Source: Bacteroidales bacterium (GTDB taxonomy: Bacteria > Bacteroidota > Bacteroidia > Bacteroidales > UBA932). From it: 64,000 nucleotides of DNA. The stretch's first letter is position 1. Every line of letters begins with the position of its first letter. The position numbers and the translations under genes are program-made. Location: assembly GCA_017412645.1 (NCBI GenBank), contig JAFPWX010000019.1:85015-149014 (forward strand). The letters run 5' to 3'. Of this stretch, positions 25,299 to 33,968 are shown piece by piece. The notes under the pieces were generated by a model. The model was not told the origin of the DNA. It made no database searches and saw nothing but the letters and a program-made list of their open reading frames with translations.

Positions 25299-26029
25299 AG
25301 TATCACCGGCTCTCCCTGACGGAGGGCGTCTTTGAAATTGTCGAAACTGAAAAAGGGCATTTCCAGAACGCTGTGGATCTTGGCGATGTCCGGAACGAAG
25401 TGGGCGTCGCTGCTCTGGATGAAGTTGAGGTCGCTGAACCATGGATGGTCCTCAAGGAACCTGTAGCCGTCGCGCTTGCAGTAGTAACTGAGCTCCATGG
25501 CGTGGAACTTGAGTCCGGAAGGCACGAAGCCCAGCTGGGAACTCAGGCTGAAAGTGGGCCTGTCTATATGGGCCGGGATGAAAATGCCTCCGAGACGGTA
25601 CACCTCCTGCTGGAGCTCCAGCATCGGCAGGTCCAGGGCGTTTATGAGAAGGTGCTGCACCTGGTCAAGGATGTTTTCCTCCTCATCCACCACCAGCTGG
25701 TAGCCGAAGCGGTCCACGTCGTTCTGAAAGTAGATTACTCTGGAGTCCAGGAAGGCCTGGAATTCCGCCAGCTTTTCCGTCGTGGGCATGAAGGCCAGGC
25801 AGTGGACTTCCTCTTTGGTGGTGACTTCCGCTCCCATGAGGACATGCAGCCCGACCTTTTCTCCCAGACGCCGGGTGACGTCGGCGTTGAGGGTGGAGTT
25901 GTGGTCCGTAATGCCGATTATGTCCATTCCGCGGGCCTTTGCCGTTTCAACTATGGCAGAAGGGCTCATCTCGATGTCTCCGCAGGGCGAAAGCACCGAG
26001 TGGATGTGCATATCGGCCTTGAACTGCAT
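25295..26029 (-). CDS. PHP-domain phosphoesterase-like protein
   Basis: A 244-residue PHP-fold protein. Metal-binding motifs are visible: DMHIHSVLSPCGD at the N-terminus, ITDHNS (about residue 40), IPAHIDRPTF in the middle and SSDAHF near the C-terminus. PHP proteins are metal-dependent phosphoesterases acting on nucleotides or phosphorylated small molecules; the substrate here is unknown. Start and stop overlap the neighbours (TAATG with the DRTGG gene), so it is translated within the hydrogenase operon and probably takes part in its signalling module. Confidence 0.85.
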   Translation of the reverse strand: MQFKADMHIHSVLSPCGDIEMSPSAIVETAKARGMDIIGITDHNSTLNADVTRRLGEKVGLHVLMGAEVTTKEEVHCLAFMPTTEKLAEFQAFLDSRVIYFQNDVDRFGYQLVVDEEENILDQVQHLLINALDLPMLELQQEVYRLGGIFIPAHIDRPTFSLSSQLGFVPSGLKFHAMELSYYCKRDGYRFLEDHPWFSDLNFIQSSDAHFVPDIAKIHSVLEMPFFSFDNFKDALRQGEPVIL

Positions 26030-26358
26030 TATTTAATGAGCTCGTAGAGCTTGCCGCATACCTCGAAGGTGGTGTCTTTGCTCACCAGGAGGCAGATGTC
26101 CTCGTCCTTGGCGTGCTGGAGCATGTCGTCGTCGGGGACGCCGTCGCGTACTATGATCACGGCGGGCATGTCCTTGAGGGAGGCTATGGCCGTTACGTTC
26201 TTGTGGGTCTGCATGGTAATCCACACCTGTCCGCTGCGGGCGTTGCCCATAACGTCGCTGAGGAGGTCGCATGCGTATGCGCTGGTCACTTCGGCGTCCA
26301 GATTCACGGGATTGAGGCACTTGAGATCCAGCTTTTCGATAAGGTCTTTTACGGTCAT
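26029..26358 (-). CDS. DRTGG-domain protein 1
   Basis: A 109-residue protein consisting of one DRTGG domain, found in phosphotransacetylases and regulatory proteins and thought to bind small ligands. Typical features are CDLLSDVMGNARSGQVWITMQTHKN and ICLLVSKDTTFEVCGKLY. It lies 1 nt after the HydS-like gene and overlaps the PHP gene. A second, related DRTGG gene is encoded at 28132 in the same operon, sharing LLSDVM/LMSDVL and the terminal Lys-Ser/Tyr region. Confidence 0.8.
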   Translation of the reverse strand: MTVKDLIEKLDLKCLNPVNLDAEVTSAYACDLLSDVMGNARSGQVWITMQTHKNVTAIASLKDMPAVIIVRDGVPDDDMLQHAKDEDICLLVSKDTTFEVCGKLYELIK

Positions 26359-26359
26359 T

Positions 26360-27709
26360 TTATTGTTCTTTTTTGTTGTTCTTGGCAGTTATGCGGTCTC
26401 CCCAGATGCGCTTTGTGGCGTCACGGGAAGAGTCCGAGTTCTGATTGATGAAGATGCAGGTGTCCATTTTAGCATCCCCACGGACGATGTCTTCCGCAAG
26501 GGCGGCGCATGAAGGGGCTCCGCAGGCACTGCAGTTCACGCCTGGAAGGGCCTTTTCAATTTTCTTCATCTGCTCCGCCATCTTGAATGCTTCCGCGTAG
26601 TTATCGTTGAGCTTGTAGATGGAGCGGGGCTTGATTTCCGCAATTTCCATATCCTTTATCCACTGAGGGGTAAGGGTGAGGTCTTCTGGCGGGGTTTCGC
26701 GCAGCTTGCTTCTTTCCAGACGCTCGAACAGCTGAGCCCTGTATTCCAGACGCTTGCGGGCGACGAAGCGGTCCTGGGTCGTGAGCACGCCGCCCACGCA
26801 GCCCTGGTCGCAGATGCGCATCTCCACAAGGCCCGGGGCATCCACGGTTTCGTCTTCCAGTTTTTCCAGGAAGTTCAGAACGTTCTGCAGACCGTCCACA
26901 GCGTAGTGCGCGCCCTTGAAATGGGGAGCCTCGCCGCCTGAAAGGGACCATTGAACGTCGCGGGAATTAAGCGTATGGTTGATGGGCTGGGCGTTACGAT
27001 CCGAGTCGTGAAGCATCAGCATCACCTTGTTATAGAGGAAATCCATATTGATAACCCCCGTAACGCAGGTGGGCTTTCCACTCACAGGATACTTCACCGC
27101 GGCAATCTTGGCGGCGCAGGGCGTAACGTAGAAAACGCCGATTGACTCGCGCCGGGCGCCCTCGTCTATCAGTTTCTGCGTGATAACGCGGGAGGCGAGT
27201 TCAAGCGGCGCCCTCACATGGATGATATTGTCTACCAGAGAGGGGAAGCGCACCTGGATCAGACGGGTCACCGCCGGGCAATAAGGAGAGATGAAGGTTC
27301 GTATTTCCGGGTGGTCCTCCATGTACATATTGTAGAGCTCCATCATGCGCGCAACCTCGTGCTCCACCTCATAGATATGGGTGAATCCCAGCTTCAGGAG
27401 GCATGAATAGATGGCCTTGGTCTTGTACTTGGTGTCGAACTGGCCGATGAAGGCGGTGGGCACCAGACATACCCGGTAGCGGTAATTCTCGATGAGGCCG
27501 AAGTCGTCCTGCTTGATGTATATGGCCTTGTGGGGGCAGGCCTTCATGCATTCGCCGCAGTCCACGCATTTGTTGTCCGCTATCACCGCTTTGCCTCCGC
27601 GTATGCGTATGGCGGCGGTGGGGCAGGTGCGCATGCAGGTGGTGCAGCCCTGACACAGGTAGTCGTTGACCCTGAGGGAATGCTTGAAGTATATCTCTCC
27701 TGTAGGCAT
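26360..27709 (-). CDS. HydS-like [FeFe]-hydrogenase homologue, putative redox/H2 sensor
   Basis: A 449-residue protein with two N-terminal [4Fe-4S] motifs (CQGCTTCMRTCP and CVDCGECMKACP), an H-cluster-type domain, and a C-terminal cluster motif CSACGAPSC plus C16 residues later. H-cluster motif L1 reads SPYCPAV where the catalytic enzyme has TSCCPAW, so the proton-relay Cys is Tyr. The ligand Cys of L1, L2 (TPCAAK) and L3 (ICDQGC) are all kept. This pattern fits sensory group [FeFe] proteins such as HydS rather than a catalyst. I chose ATG 27709; the frame opens earlier only with TTG. RsbW-like and DRTGG genes flank it. Confidence 0.85.
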   Translation of the reverse strand: MPTGEIYFKHSLRVNDYLCQGCTTCMRTCPTAAIRIRGGKAVIADNKCVDCGECMKACPHKAIYIKQDDFGLIENYRYRVCLVPTAFIGQFDTKYKTKAIYSCLLKLGFTHIYEVEHEVARMMELYNMYMEDHPEIRTFISPYCPAVTRLIQVRFPSLVDNIIHVRAPLELASRVITQKLIDEGARRESIGVFYVTPCAAKIAAVKYPVSGKPTCVTGVINMDFLYNKVMLMLHDSDRNAQPINHTLNSRDVQWSLSGGEAPHFKGAHYAVDGLQNVLNFLEKLEDETVDAPGLVEMRICDQGCVGGVLTTQDRFVARKRLEYRAQLFERLERSKLRETPPEDLTLTPQWIKDMEIAEIKPRSIYKLNDNYAEAFKMAEQMKKIEKALPGVNCSACGAPSCAALAEDIVRGDAKMDTCIFINQNSDSSRDATKRIWGDRITAKNNKKEQ

Positions 27710-27713
27710 AATG

Positions 27714-28127
27714 TCAGACAAGCTTGACTATCATGGTGACAGTGGTGCCCACTCCCACCTTGGTGTCTATCTTGAGTTCGTCCGTATTCTTTTTGATATT
27801 GGGAAGACCCATTCCGGCGCCGTAGCCCATCTCGCGGACCTGCGGCGATGCGGTGGACCAGCCTTCCTGCATCGCAAGCTCCAGATTGGGGATGCCCGGA
27901 CCCTCATCGGCCACCACCATCATTACCTTCTCGGCGTCGATGTCCACGTCGATAGTGCCGCCGTAGGCATGTGCGACAGCGTTTATCTCCGCTTCGAAAA
28001 GGGCCACTACAGCGCGTTTGATGCTGGCGGGATCCACCCCAAGCTGCTTGAGCGTGCGCTTGACGTTGCTGGAGGCCTGACCCGCGTCGGCAAAGTTGCC
28101 GCGTTCTATGGTGAAGGTGTAATGCAT
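27714..28127 (-). CDS. RsbW-like anti-sigma-type ATPase
   Basis: A 137-residue GHKL ATPase resembling SpoIIAB/RsbW serine kinases. The N-box is FEAEINAVAHAYGG, G1 is VADEGPGIPN and G2 is YGAGMGLPNIKKNTDEL. Such proteins phosphorylate an antagonist or bind a sigma factor; no antagonist or sigma gene is adjacent. It sits between DRTGG protein 2 and the HydS-like gene with gaps of 4 nt each. Confidence 0.85.
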   Translation of the reverse strand: MHYTFTIERGNFADAGQASSNVKRTLKQLGVDPASIKRAVVALFEAEINAVAHAYGGTIDVDIDAEKVMMVVADEGPGIPNLELAMQEGWSTASPQVREMGYGAGMGLPNIKKNTDELKIDTKVGVGTTVTMIVKLV

Positions 28128-28131
28128 AAGG

Positions 28132-28476
28132 CTAATAGAGGGGCTGGATGCCGGCCTTGTAAAGTATGCCGCTGAGCTTGAAAATGCTGTAGCGGGACTT
28201 GATGATGGTGATGTCGTTGTCTACCGCGAGCTCAATCATGTCCTCGTCCGGCTGTTTGTCGCGGCCCATGAGGATTACCCGGATATCCGCCATCTCACAG
28301 GTGCGCATCGTCTGGTTGTTGCACAGGCCGGTGATGAGCACCGTGTTGTCCATGTTGAAGCGGAGCACATCGCTCATGAGATCCGAGGCGAAGGCTTTCT
28401 CCACCTCATAAAACTGGTCGACGGGGGCTCCAACAAGCACCCCGTCGACTAGTTGTGCGATTTCACTGATCTTCAT
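28132..28476 (-). CDS. DRTGG-domain protein 2
   Basis: A 114-residue DRTGG-domain protein starting MKISEIAQLVDGVLVGAPVD; the middle has SDLMSDVLRFNMDNTVLITGLCNNQ and the end ITIIKSRYSIFKLSGILY. The ATG at 28476 lies 1 nt after the hydC stop. It is a diverged paralogue of the gene at 26029 in the same operon. Ligand binding is plausible but undetermined. Confidence 0.8.
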   Translation of the reverse strand: MKISEIAQLVDGVLVGAPVDQFYEVEKAFASDLMSDVLRFNMDNTVLITGLCNNQTMRTCEMADIRVILMGRDKQPDEDMIELAVDNDITIIKSRYSIFKLSGILYKAGIQPLY

Positions 28477-28477
28477 G

Positions 28478-28963
28478 TCAGTCCGCGTATTCGGCAAGGA
28501 TTTCCTTGACGTGTTCCGGAACCAGGCGGCCGTAGGTCTTGCCGTTGATGGTCATGACCGGGGCCAGACCGCAGGCACCTACGCAGCGGAGGACGTCAAG
28601 CGAGAACTTGCCGTCTTCCGTGACTCCGCCTTCGGAGATCTTGAGTTCGCTCTTGAGAGCGTCCAGGACCTTCTCTGCGCCTTTGACGTAGCAAGCCGTG
28701 CCAAGGCACACGGAGATGGCGTACTTGCCCTTGGGCTTCATGGTGAAGAAGCTGTAGAAGGAAACTACACCGTAGACCCTTCCAACAGGAATTCCAAGGC
28801 AGTCTGCAACCACCTGCTGGACTTCCGCCGGAAGATAACCGAAGTGTTCCTGCGTCTTGTGCAGGATATTGATCAGTTCGCCCGGATTGTTGTTGAAGGA
28901 AGCGCAGGTATCCTGGATAAAGCGATAGCTGGCTTCATTAATTTTTATCTGAGGTCCACACAT
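28478..28963 (-). CDS. hydC: hydrogenase subunit HydC (NuoE-like, [2Fe-2S])
   Basis: HydC is the NuoE-like [2Fe-2S] subunit of trimeric electron-bifurcating [FeFe] hydrogenases. The 161-residue product has the thioredoxin-like ferredoxin fold with four expected Cys: CLGTACYVKG and LRCVGACGLAP. The motif HKTQEHFGYLPAEVQQVVAD is typical of NuoE. I chose ATG 28963 (MCGPQIKIN); the frame upstream opens only with TTG and would run into hydA. It follows hydA after 7 nt. Confidence 0.92.
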   Translation of the reverse strand: MCGPQIKINEASYRFIQDTCASFNNNPGELINILHKTQEHFGYLPAEVQQVVADCLGIPVGRVYGVVSFYSFFTMKPKGKYAISVCLGTACYVKGAEKVLDALKSELKISEGGVTEDGKFSLDVLRCVGACGLAPVMTINGKTYGRLVPEHVKEILAEYAD

Positions 28964-28970
28964 GGCTGTA

Positions 28971-30746
28971 TTATTTTTCGAGGTCAAACTTGATTTTCTT
29001 GTCGAAGTAGTGAGTGTGCAGTAGGTGATGCGACTTCTCGCTGCAAGGCTCTCCGTAGAACTCCTTGTAGATTGCCTGAACCTCGGGGTTCTCGTGGGAC
29101 TTGCGGAGAGGCATCTGCCTGTCGGCTTCGTAGATAGCCTTATAACGCGCCTTCACGATGGAAGCGTCTCCGTGGTGGTAGGGCTGGCCGGCGCCGTCGA
29201 TACAGCCACCGGGGCATGCCATGACTTCCACGAAGTGATACGGGCAGTTGCCTGCCTTGATCTGCTCCATGATGGTACGGGCGTTCTTGAGACCGTATAC
29301 CACGGCGACCTTGAGGTCGATTACGCCGGGGATAGGAATGGTGGCCTCGCGGATGCCGTCCAGACCGCGGACTTCCTCGAAGTCGATCTTCGGGAGGGTC
29401 TTGCCGGTGAGGACTTCATAGGCGGTACGGAGAGCGGCCTCCATCACACCGCCGGTTACGCCGAAGATGACGGCTGCACCGGTGGATGCGCCAAGCGGGG
29501 AATCGAACTCGGCCTCGGGAAGATTTGCAAAGTCGATGTTGCAGATCTTGATGAGGCGGGCGAGCTCGCGGGTGGTGATGGAGTAGTTCACATCGGGATC
29601 GCCGTTCGCGCCGAGCTCTTCACGCTCGCACTCGTACTTCTTGGCCACGCAAGGCATCACGGACACGGAGATGAGTTTCTCGCGCGGGATACCGATCTTG
29701 TCGGCGAAGTAGGTCTTCACGGTTGCGCCGAACATACCCTGAGGCGACTTGGCCGTTGAAGGATACTCGCGGAGCTCAGGATAGAACTTCTCGTAGAAAT
29801 TCACCCATGCCGGGCAGCAGGAGGTCATGATAGGAATCTTGACGTTCTTGTCGCCGGAAAGGAATGCCTTGAAGCGGCCGACAGCCTCGGTCCCTTCTTC
29901 CATGATGGTGAGGTCGGCCGACCAGTCGGTGTCGAACACATAGTCGAAGCCGATGGCCTTGAGGGCGGCTGCGATCTTGCCGGTGACGATGCTGCCGGCG
30001 GGCATGCCGAACTCTTCACCAAGGGCTACGCGCACAGCGGGAGCCACCTGCACGCAGGTCTTGACATCCGGGTTGGCGATGTCGCGCAGGATCTTGCCGG
30101 TATTGTCTACCTCGGAGAGGGCGCCCACGGGGCAAACCGCCACGCACTGACCGCAGAATACGCAGTTGGTGTTGATGAGCGGTTCGTTGAAGGCGGTGTT
30201 AACCACTGCCGGGAAGCCTCTGTCGACCGCGCCGATGGCGCCGACGCTCTGGTATTCATGGCAGACGCTTTCGCAGCGGCGGCACATGATGCACTTGTTG
30301 GCGTCACGCACGATGGACGGGGAAAGTTCGATGGGATAATTGGACTGTGCGCCCTTGTAGGGGATCTCACGGATGCCCATATCGGCGGCGAGTGCCTGAA
30401 GTTCGCACTTGCCGTTCTTGGGGCACTGGAGACAGTCGTTCGGGTGGTCGCTGAGCATGAGCTCGAGGACGGTCTTGCGTGCGTTGATGGCGCGCGGAGA
30501 GTTGGTCCTTACCACCATGTCCGGCATACATTCAGTAATACAGGCCGGGGCAAGATTCCTGCGGCCGACTACCTCAACTACGCAGATGCGGCATCCGCCG
30601 GGGTGGTTCTTGAGGGCCAGGCCTTCAAGTTCGAAATTACAGAGGGTAGGAATCCTGATACCCATCTGTTCGGCAGCTTTGAGGATGGTAGTACCCTTGG
30701 GCACTTCCACTACTCTGTTGTCTATAGTTAATTTGATAGTATCCAT
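28971..30746 (-). CDS. hydA: [FeFe]-hydrogenase catalytic subunit HydA
   Basis: The catalytic subunit interconverts H2 and protons with electrons. The 591-residue product contains an N-terminal [2Fe-2S] domain (GIRIPTLC...CRICVVEV), a His-Cys [4Fe-4S] site (HPNDCLQCPKNGKC), two ferredoxin clusters (CIMCRRCESVCHE; CVFCGQCVAVCP) and the H-cluster domain. H-cluster motifs are intact: L1 TSCCPAWVNF, L2 MPCVAKKYECE, L3 MACPGGCIDGAGQP. The small-subunit domain is at the C-terminus (NPEVQAIYKEF). ATG 30746 has a GGGAGG site 8 nt upstream, deciding the start. With hydB and hydC it should form the NAD/ferredoxin bifurcating enzyme. Confidence 0.96.
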   Translation of the reverse strand: MDTIKLTIDNRVVEVPKGTTILKAAEQMGIRIPTLCNFELEGLALKNHPGGCRICVVEVVGRRNLAPACITECMPDMVVRTNSPRAINARKTVLELMLSDHPNDCLQCPKNGKCELQALAADMGIREIPYKGAQSNYPIELSPSIVRDANKCIMCRRCESVCHEYQSVGAIGAVDRGFPAVVNTAFNEPLINTNCVFCGQCVAVCPVGALSEVDNTGKILRDIANPDVKTCVQVAPAVRVALGEEFGMPAGSIVTGKIAAALKAIGFDYVFDTDWSADLTIMEEGTEAVGRFKAFLSGDKNVKIPIMTSCCPAWVNFYEKFYPELREYPSTAKSPQGMFGATVKTYFADKIGIPREKLISVSVMPCVAKKYECEREELGANGDPDVNYSITTRELARLIKICNIDFANLPEAEFDSPLGASTGAAVIFGVTGGVMEAALRTAYEVLTGKTLPKIDFEEVRGLDGIREATIPIPGVIDLKVAVVYGLKNARTIMEQIKAGNCPYHFVEVMACPGGCIDGAGQPYHHGDASIVKARYKAIYEADRQMPLRKSHENPEVQAIYKEFYGEPCSEKSHHLLHTHYFDKKIKFDLEK

Positions 30747-30760
30747 ATTCAATTCCTCCC

Positions 30761-32554
30761 TTATTTAATGCTGATTGCACCGAACTTACACTTCTCGATA
30801 CAGGTGCCGCACTTGATGTACTTGTCCTGATCGATGGTGTGCGGGTTCTTGACAGTACCGCTGATGGCACCAACGGGGCAAGCCCTGGCGCAGGCGGTAC
30901 AGCCCTTACAGGCATTGGGATCGATGACATACTTCTTGAGGGCCTTGCACTGGCCGGCGCGGCACTTCTTGTCCACGACGTGCTCCACATACTCGTCCCA
31001 GAAGTTGTTGATGGTGGAGAGAACCGGGTTGGGCGAGGTCTGACCGAGGCCGCAGAGCGCGGTGTCCTTGATCACTGCCGAGAGGTTCTTGAGTTCCTCA
31101 AGATCCTCCATGGTGCCCTTGCCGTCGGTAATCTTGGTGAGGATTTCCAGAAGGCGCCTGTTGCCTATGCGGCACGGGGTGCACTTTCCGCAGGACTCGT
31201 CCACGGTGAAGCCAAGGTAGAACTTGGCGATGGCCACCATGCAGTCGTCTTCGTCCATGACGATCATACCGCCGGAGCCCATCATGGAACCCGCAGCTAC
31301 GAGGCTATCGTAGTCGATGGGGGTGTCCAGGTGCTTTTCGGTGAGGCAGCCACCCGAAGGACCGCCGGTCTGCACGGCCTTGAATTTCTTGCCACCCTTG
31401 ATGCCGCCGCCGATTTCGTAGATGATCTCACGCAGGGTGATACCCATCGGAACTTCGATGAGGCCCACGTTGTTGATCTTACCGGCCAGGGCGAACACCT
31501 TGGTACCCTTGGACTTTTCAGTTCCTATGCTGGCGAACCAATCCGCGCCCTTGTTGATGATGACGGGGATATTGGCGAAAGTCTCGACGTTGTTTACGTT
31601 TGTGGGTTTCTCCAGGTAACCGGACTGAGCGGGGAACGGGGGTTTGAAGGTGGGTTCGCCACGCTTGCCTTCCATGGAGTGGATGAGGGCGGTCTCCTCG
31701 CCGCAAACGAATGCGCCTGCGCCGTAGCGGAGCTCGATCTCGAAATTGAAGCCGGTGCCGAGGATGTCCTTGCCGAGGAGGCCGTATTCCTCTGCCTGCT
31801 TGATTGCTACCTGCAGACGATGGATTGCCAGCGGGTATTCAGCACGGATGTAGATGAGACCCTTGCTTGCGCCGATGCAGTAGCCGCAGATGGCCATTGC
31901 TTCGAGGATGGAGTGCGGGTCGCCTTCCAGAAGAGAACGGTCCATGAAGGCACCGGGGTCTCCTTCGTCAGCGTTGCAGACGACATACTTCTGTTCGCCT
32001 ACGCGGCTCTTGGAAGCGATTTCCCATTTGAGGCCGGTGGGGAAGCCTGCGCCGCCGCGTCCGCGGAGGCCGGACTTCTTGATTTCCTCGATGACCTGAA
32101 CGGGAGTCATTTCGGTGAGGCACTTACCCAGAGCGGCATAGCCGTCGCGGGCAATGGATTCCTCAATATTCTCGGGATCGATGAAACCGCAGTTGCGGAG
32201 GGCGATCCTGAGCTGCTTCTTGTAGAACTCCATGTGCTTGGAGTCCGAGACGCTCTTGTTGGTATCGGGGGCGACATAGAGGAGACGCTGAACTTTGCGT
32301 CCCTTTATGATGTGCTCCTCGATAATCTCTTTTGCATCAGATGGCTTTACCCTGGTGTAGAAGGTATTGTCAGGGATGATCTTCACGATGGGACCTCTTT
32401 CGCAGAAACCGAAGCAGCCGGTGACGACTACCTTTGCGAAGTCGGTGAGATCGTGGGCCACGAGCTCTTTATTGAGTTCTTCTATGATCTCACGGCTTGC
32501 GGATGCGGAGCAACCTGTTCCACCGCATACCAGAATATGCATTTTTACCGCCAT
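30761..32554 (-). CDS. hydB: hydrogenase subunit HydB (NuoF-like, FMN)
   Basis: HydB is the NuoF-like flavoprotein that couples NAD(H) and ferredoxin to the hydrogenase. The 597-residue product has an N-terminal thioredoxin-like [2Fe-2S] domain (CGGTGCSASASRE; GCFGFCERGP), the FMN/NAD region SGLRGRGGAGFPTGLKWE and CNADEGDPGAFMDRS, the cluster loop SCGKCTPCRIGNRR, and a C-terminal two-cluster ferredoxin (CKGCTACARACP; CGTCIEKCK). The layout is that of bifurcating HydB or NADP-reducing HndC. It starts 2 nt after the upstream ferredoxin-like gene. Confidence 0.95.
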   Translation of the reverse strand: MAVKMHILVCGGTGCSASASREIIEELNKELVAHDLTDFAKVVVTGCFGFCERGPIVKIIPDNTFYTRVKPSDAKEIIEEHIIKGRKVQRLLYVAPDTNKSVSDSKHMEFYKKQLRIALRNCGFIDPENIEESIARDGYAALGKCLTEMTPVQVIEEIKKSGLRGRGGAGFPTGLKWEIASKSRVGEQKYVVCNADEGDPGAFMDRSLLEGDPHSILEAMAICGYCIGASKGLIYIRAEYPLAIHRLQVAIKQAEEYGLLGKDILGTGFNFEIELRYGAGAFVCGEETALIHSMEGKRGEPTFKPPFPAQSGYLEKPTNVNNVETFANIPVIINKGADWFASIGTEKSKGTKVFALAGKINNVGLIEVPMGITLREIIYEIGGGIKGGKKFKAVQTGGPSGGCLTEKHLDTPIDYDSLVAAGSMMGSGGMIVMDEDDCMVAIAKFYLGFTVDESCGKCTPCRIGNRRLLEILTKITDGKGTMEDLEELKNLSAVIKDTALCGLGQTSPNPVLSTINNFWDEYVEHVVDKKCRAGQCKALKKYVIDPNACKGCTACARACPVGAISGTVKNPHTIDQDKYIKCGTCIEKCKFGAISIK

Positions 32555-32556
32555 AA

Positions 32557-32946
32557 CTAGATAGATCTGTAATTTGCCGGCAGGATGCCCTCAATGAGTT
32601 CACCACCAATAATGTACTTTTCGATGATTTCCTGTGCGCGCGGAATCTTGACGTCTCCGAACACGACGGGATCCTTACCGGGAATGGTTACCTCTACGGT
32701 GGGCTCTGCATAGCTGTAACCCATGTCTCCAACCTGCATGACCAGAGCCTTGATCTGACGTTTGTCAAGTTCGGTGATGAGGTAGTTCATGGTTTCCTTA
32801 GCACCCGAGGCGATACCGCTGGTGGCCATTCCAACCTTGATTTGAATGATAGCTTCGTCGGAATTGCTGTTTTCACGCAGCGACATCCGGGACTGCATAC
32901 CTTCCTTCATCTTGCGGAGATCCGCGAGATTCCTGATTTTGTCCAT
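32557..32946 (-). CDS. ferredoxin-fold hydrogenase-operon protein lacking all cysteines
   Basis: A 129-residue protein heading the hydrogenase operon. Its layout resembles the thioredoxin-like [2Fe-2S] proteins found in this position in other anaerobes: IIQIKVGMATSGIASGAKETMNY, then LVMQVGDMGYSYAEPTVEV and PGKDPVVFGDVKIPRAQEIIEKY. The usual cluster Cys pairs would lie in GMATSGIASG and VGDMGYSYAEP, but the protein has no Cys at all. It therefore cannot hold the cluster and may be structural. AGAGGAAA stands about 10 nt before ATG 32946. The operon promoter should lie in 32947-33064, an AT-rich spacer without an obvious box. Confidence 0.8.
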   Translation of the reverse strand: MDKIRNLADLRKMKEGMQSRMSLRENSNSDEAIIQIKVGMATSGIASGAKETMNYLITELDKRQIKALVMQVGDMGYSYAEPTVEVTIPGKDPVVFGDVKIPRAQEIIEKYIIGGELIEGILPANYRSI

Positions 32947-33064
32947 AGGTTTCCTCTTAAGATTTGAAAAAAAAGTGATATAGTTATTGTTAGTTAGTTT
33001 CAGTCTACTAATATACGCATTTGTTTTCGATTTGTAATGGTTTTTAGTGAAATACCGTACATTT

Positions 33065-33898
33065 TTAAACTAAATAACGCTGCTTGAGAATGTTTATATC
33101 GGAATCGCTGAGGCCGACCGGACCCTTGAGGAACGCTTCCATGGAGCCGTACTCACAGTCGATACGGTCGAGGGCTTTTACGAAATTGTCTGTATTTGCA
33201 CCCAGGAAGGATTTCACAACTCCGACTTCAGGCTCGCCGCCTCCCCAGAAACGCACCCTTCGGGAGTACTTCCGTACATCTGCTTCGTAGATGCGGTTGG
33301 TGGCATCGAAATCGGCCACGATCGTTTCCCTGTAGGCCCCGAGTGCGGCGAGAATAAGGGCGGAGGCGATACCGGTGCGGTCCTTGCCCTGGGTGCAGTG
33401 GTAGAGCACCGCCCCGTCTTCCGTATCCAGCAGCATTCGGAAGAATGCGGCGTAGGCTTTCTGGCACTCCGGGCTGAACAGCAGGGTCGGGTACATCTCC
33501 CCCGCAACCTTCCTGGCTTTTTCGTTGAAGGAGAGAGGCACAATTATTTTCCTGACATCGAATTTTTTCCGCGTGGTGAACTTTTTCTTCTCCTCTTCGC
33601 TGGCCTGCTCCATGGCATTGCCGCTTGCGTCGAGCGGAAGGAAAATATGCTCCGCTCCCGGAATCTCGCGGTCCACCTTGCCCCTGAGCTCTTCTTCCTT
33701 GCGGAAATCGATGATCTTTCTGATGTGGAGCGAGGCGAGGAGGTTCAGGTCGGAGTCGGTCGCATCTGCCAGATGGGCTGCGCGCAGAAGCCGTCCCTCA
33801 CGCACATTCCGGCCATCTTTCATGGTGTAACCGCCAAGATCCCTGGCATTCTGTATGCCTTTGAAGGGAAGTAAGGTGGTGGCGGAAATCGTGATCAT
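33065..33898 (-). CDS. tyrosine-protein phosphatase family protein
   Basis: A 277-residue cytoplasmic phosphatase of the IphP/MptpB-like tyrosine phosphatase type. It has NARDLGGYTMKDGRNVREGRLLRAAHL near the N-terminus and the active-site P-loop HCTQGKDRTG (CX5R) near residue 170. Substrates may be phosphotyrosine proteins or phosphoinositides. I chose ATG 33898 because a full promoter ends 3 nt before it; the in-frame start further upstream would lie above the promoter. The gene is divergent from the lipoprotein gene at 33969. Confidence 0.85.
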   Translation of the reverse strand: MITISATTLLPFKGIQNARDLGGYTMKDGRNVREGRLLRAAHLADATDSDLNLLASLHIRKIIDFRKEEELRGKVDREIPGAEHIFLPLDASGNAMEQASEEEKKKFTTRKKFDVRKIIVPLSFNEKARKVAGEMYPTLLFSPECQKAYAAFFRMLLDTEDGAVLYHCTQGKDRTGIASALILAALGAYRETIVADFDATNRIYEADVRKYSRRVRFWGGGEPEVGVVKSFLGANTDNFVKALDRIDCEYGSMEAFLKGPVGLSDSDINILKQRYLV

Positions 33899-33901
33899 GC
33901 T

Positions 33902-33934
33902 CAAAGATATTGACAATCGGCGATAATAGCAAAT
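33902..33934 (-). promoter_or_regulatory. promoter cassette copy A (phosphatase)
   Basis: On the minus strand TTTG, a 20-nt spacer and TATCTTTG. The 33-bp stretch matches that at 37326-37358 at 30 positions and that at 40834-40866 at 27, spacer included. Within the spacer ATCGCCGAT is an exact inverted repeat with a single-base centre. Confidence 0.8.
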
Positions 33935-33955
33935 CAAGGGGAGCGTATAATTAGC

Positions 33956-33963
33956 TATCTTTG
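33956..33963 (+). promoter_or_regulatory. candidate -7 box (TATCTTTG) of the lipoprotein gene
   Basis: It ends 5 nt before the ATG at 33969, giving an almost leaderless transcript. It lies back-to-back with promoter cassette A. Confidence 0.5.
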
Positions 33964-33968
33964 CACTC

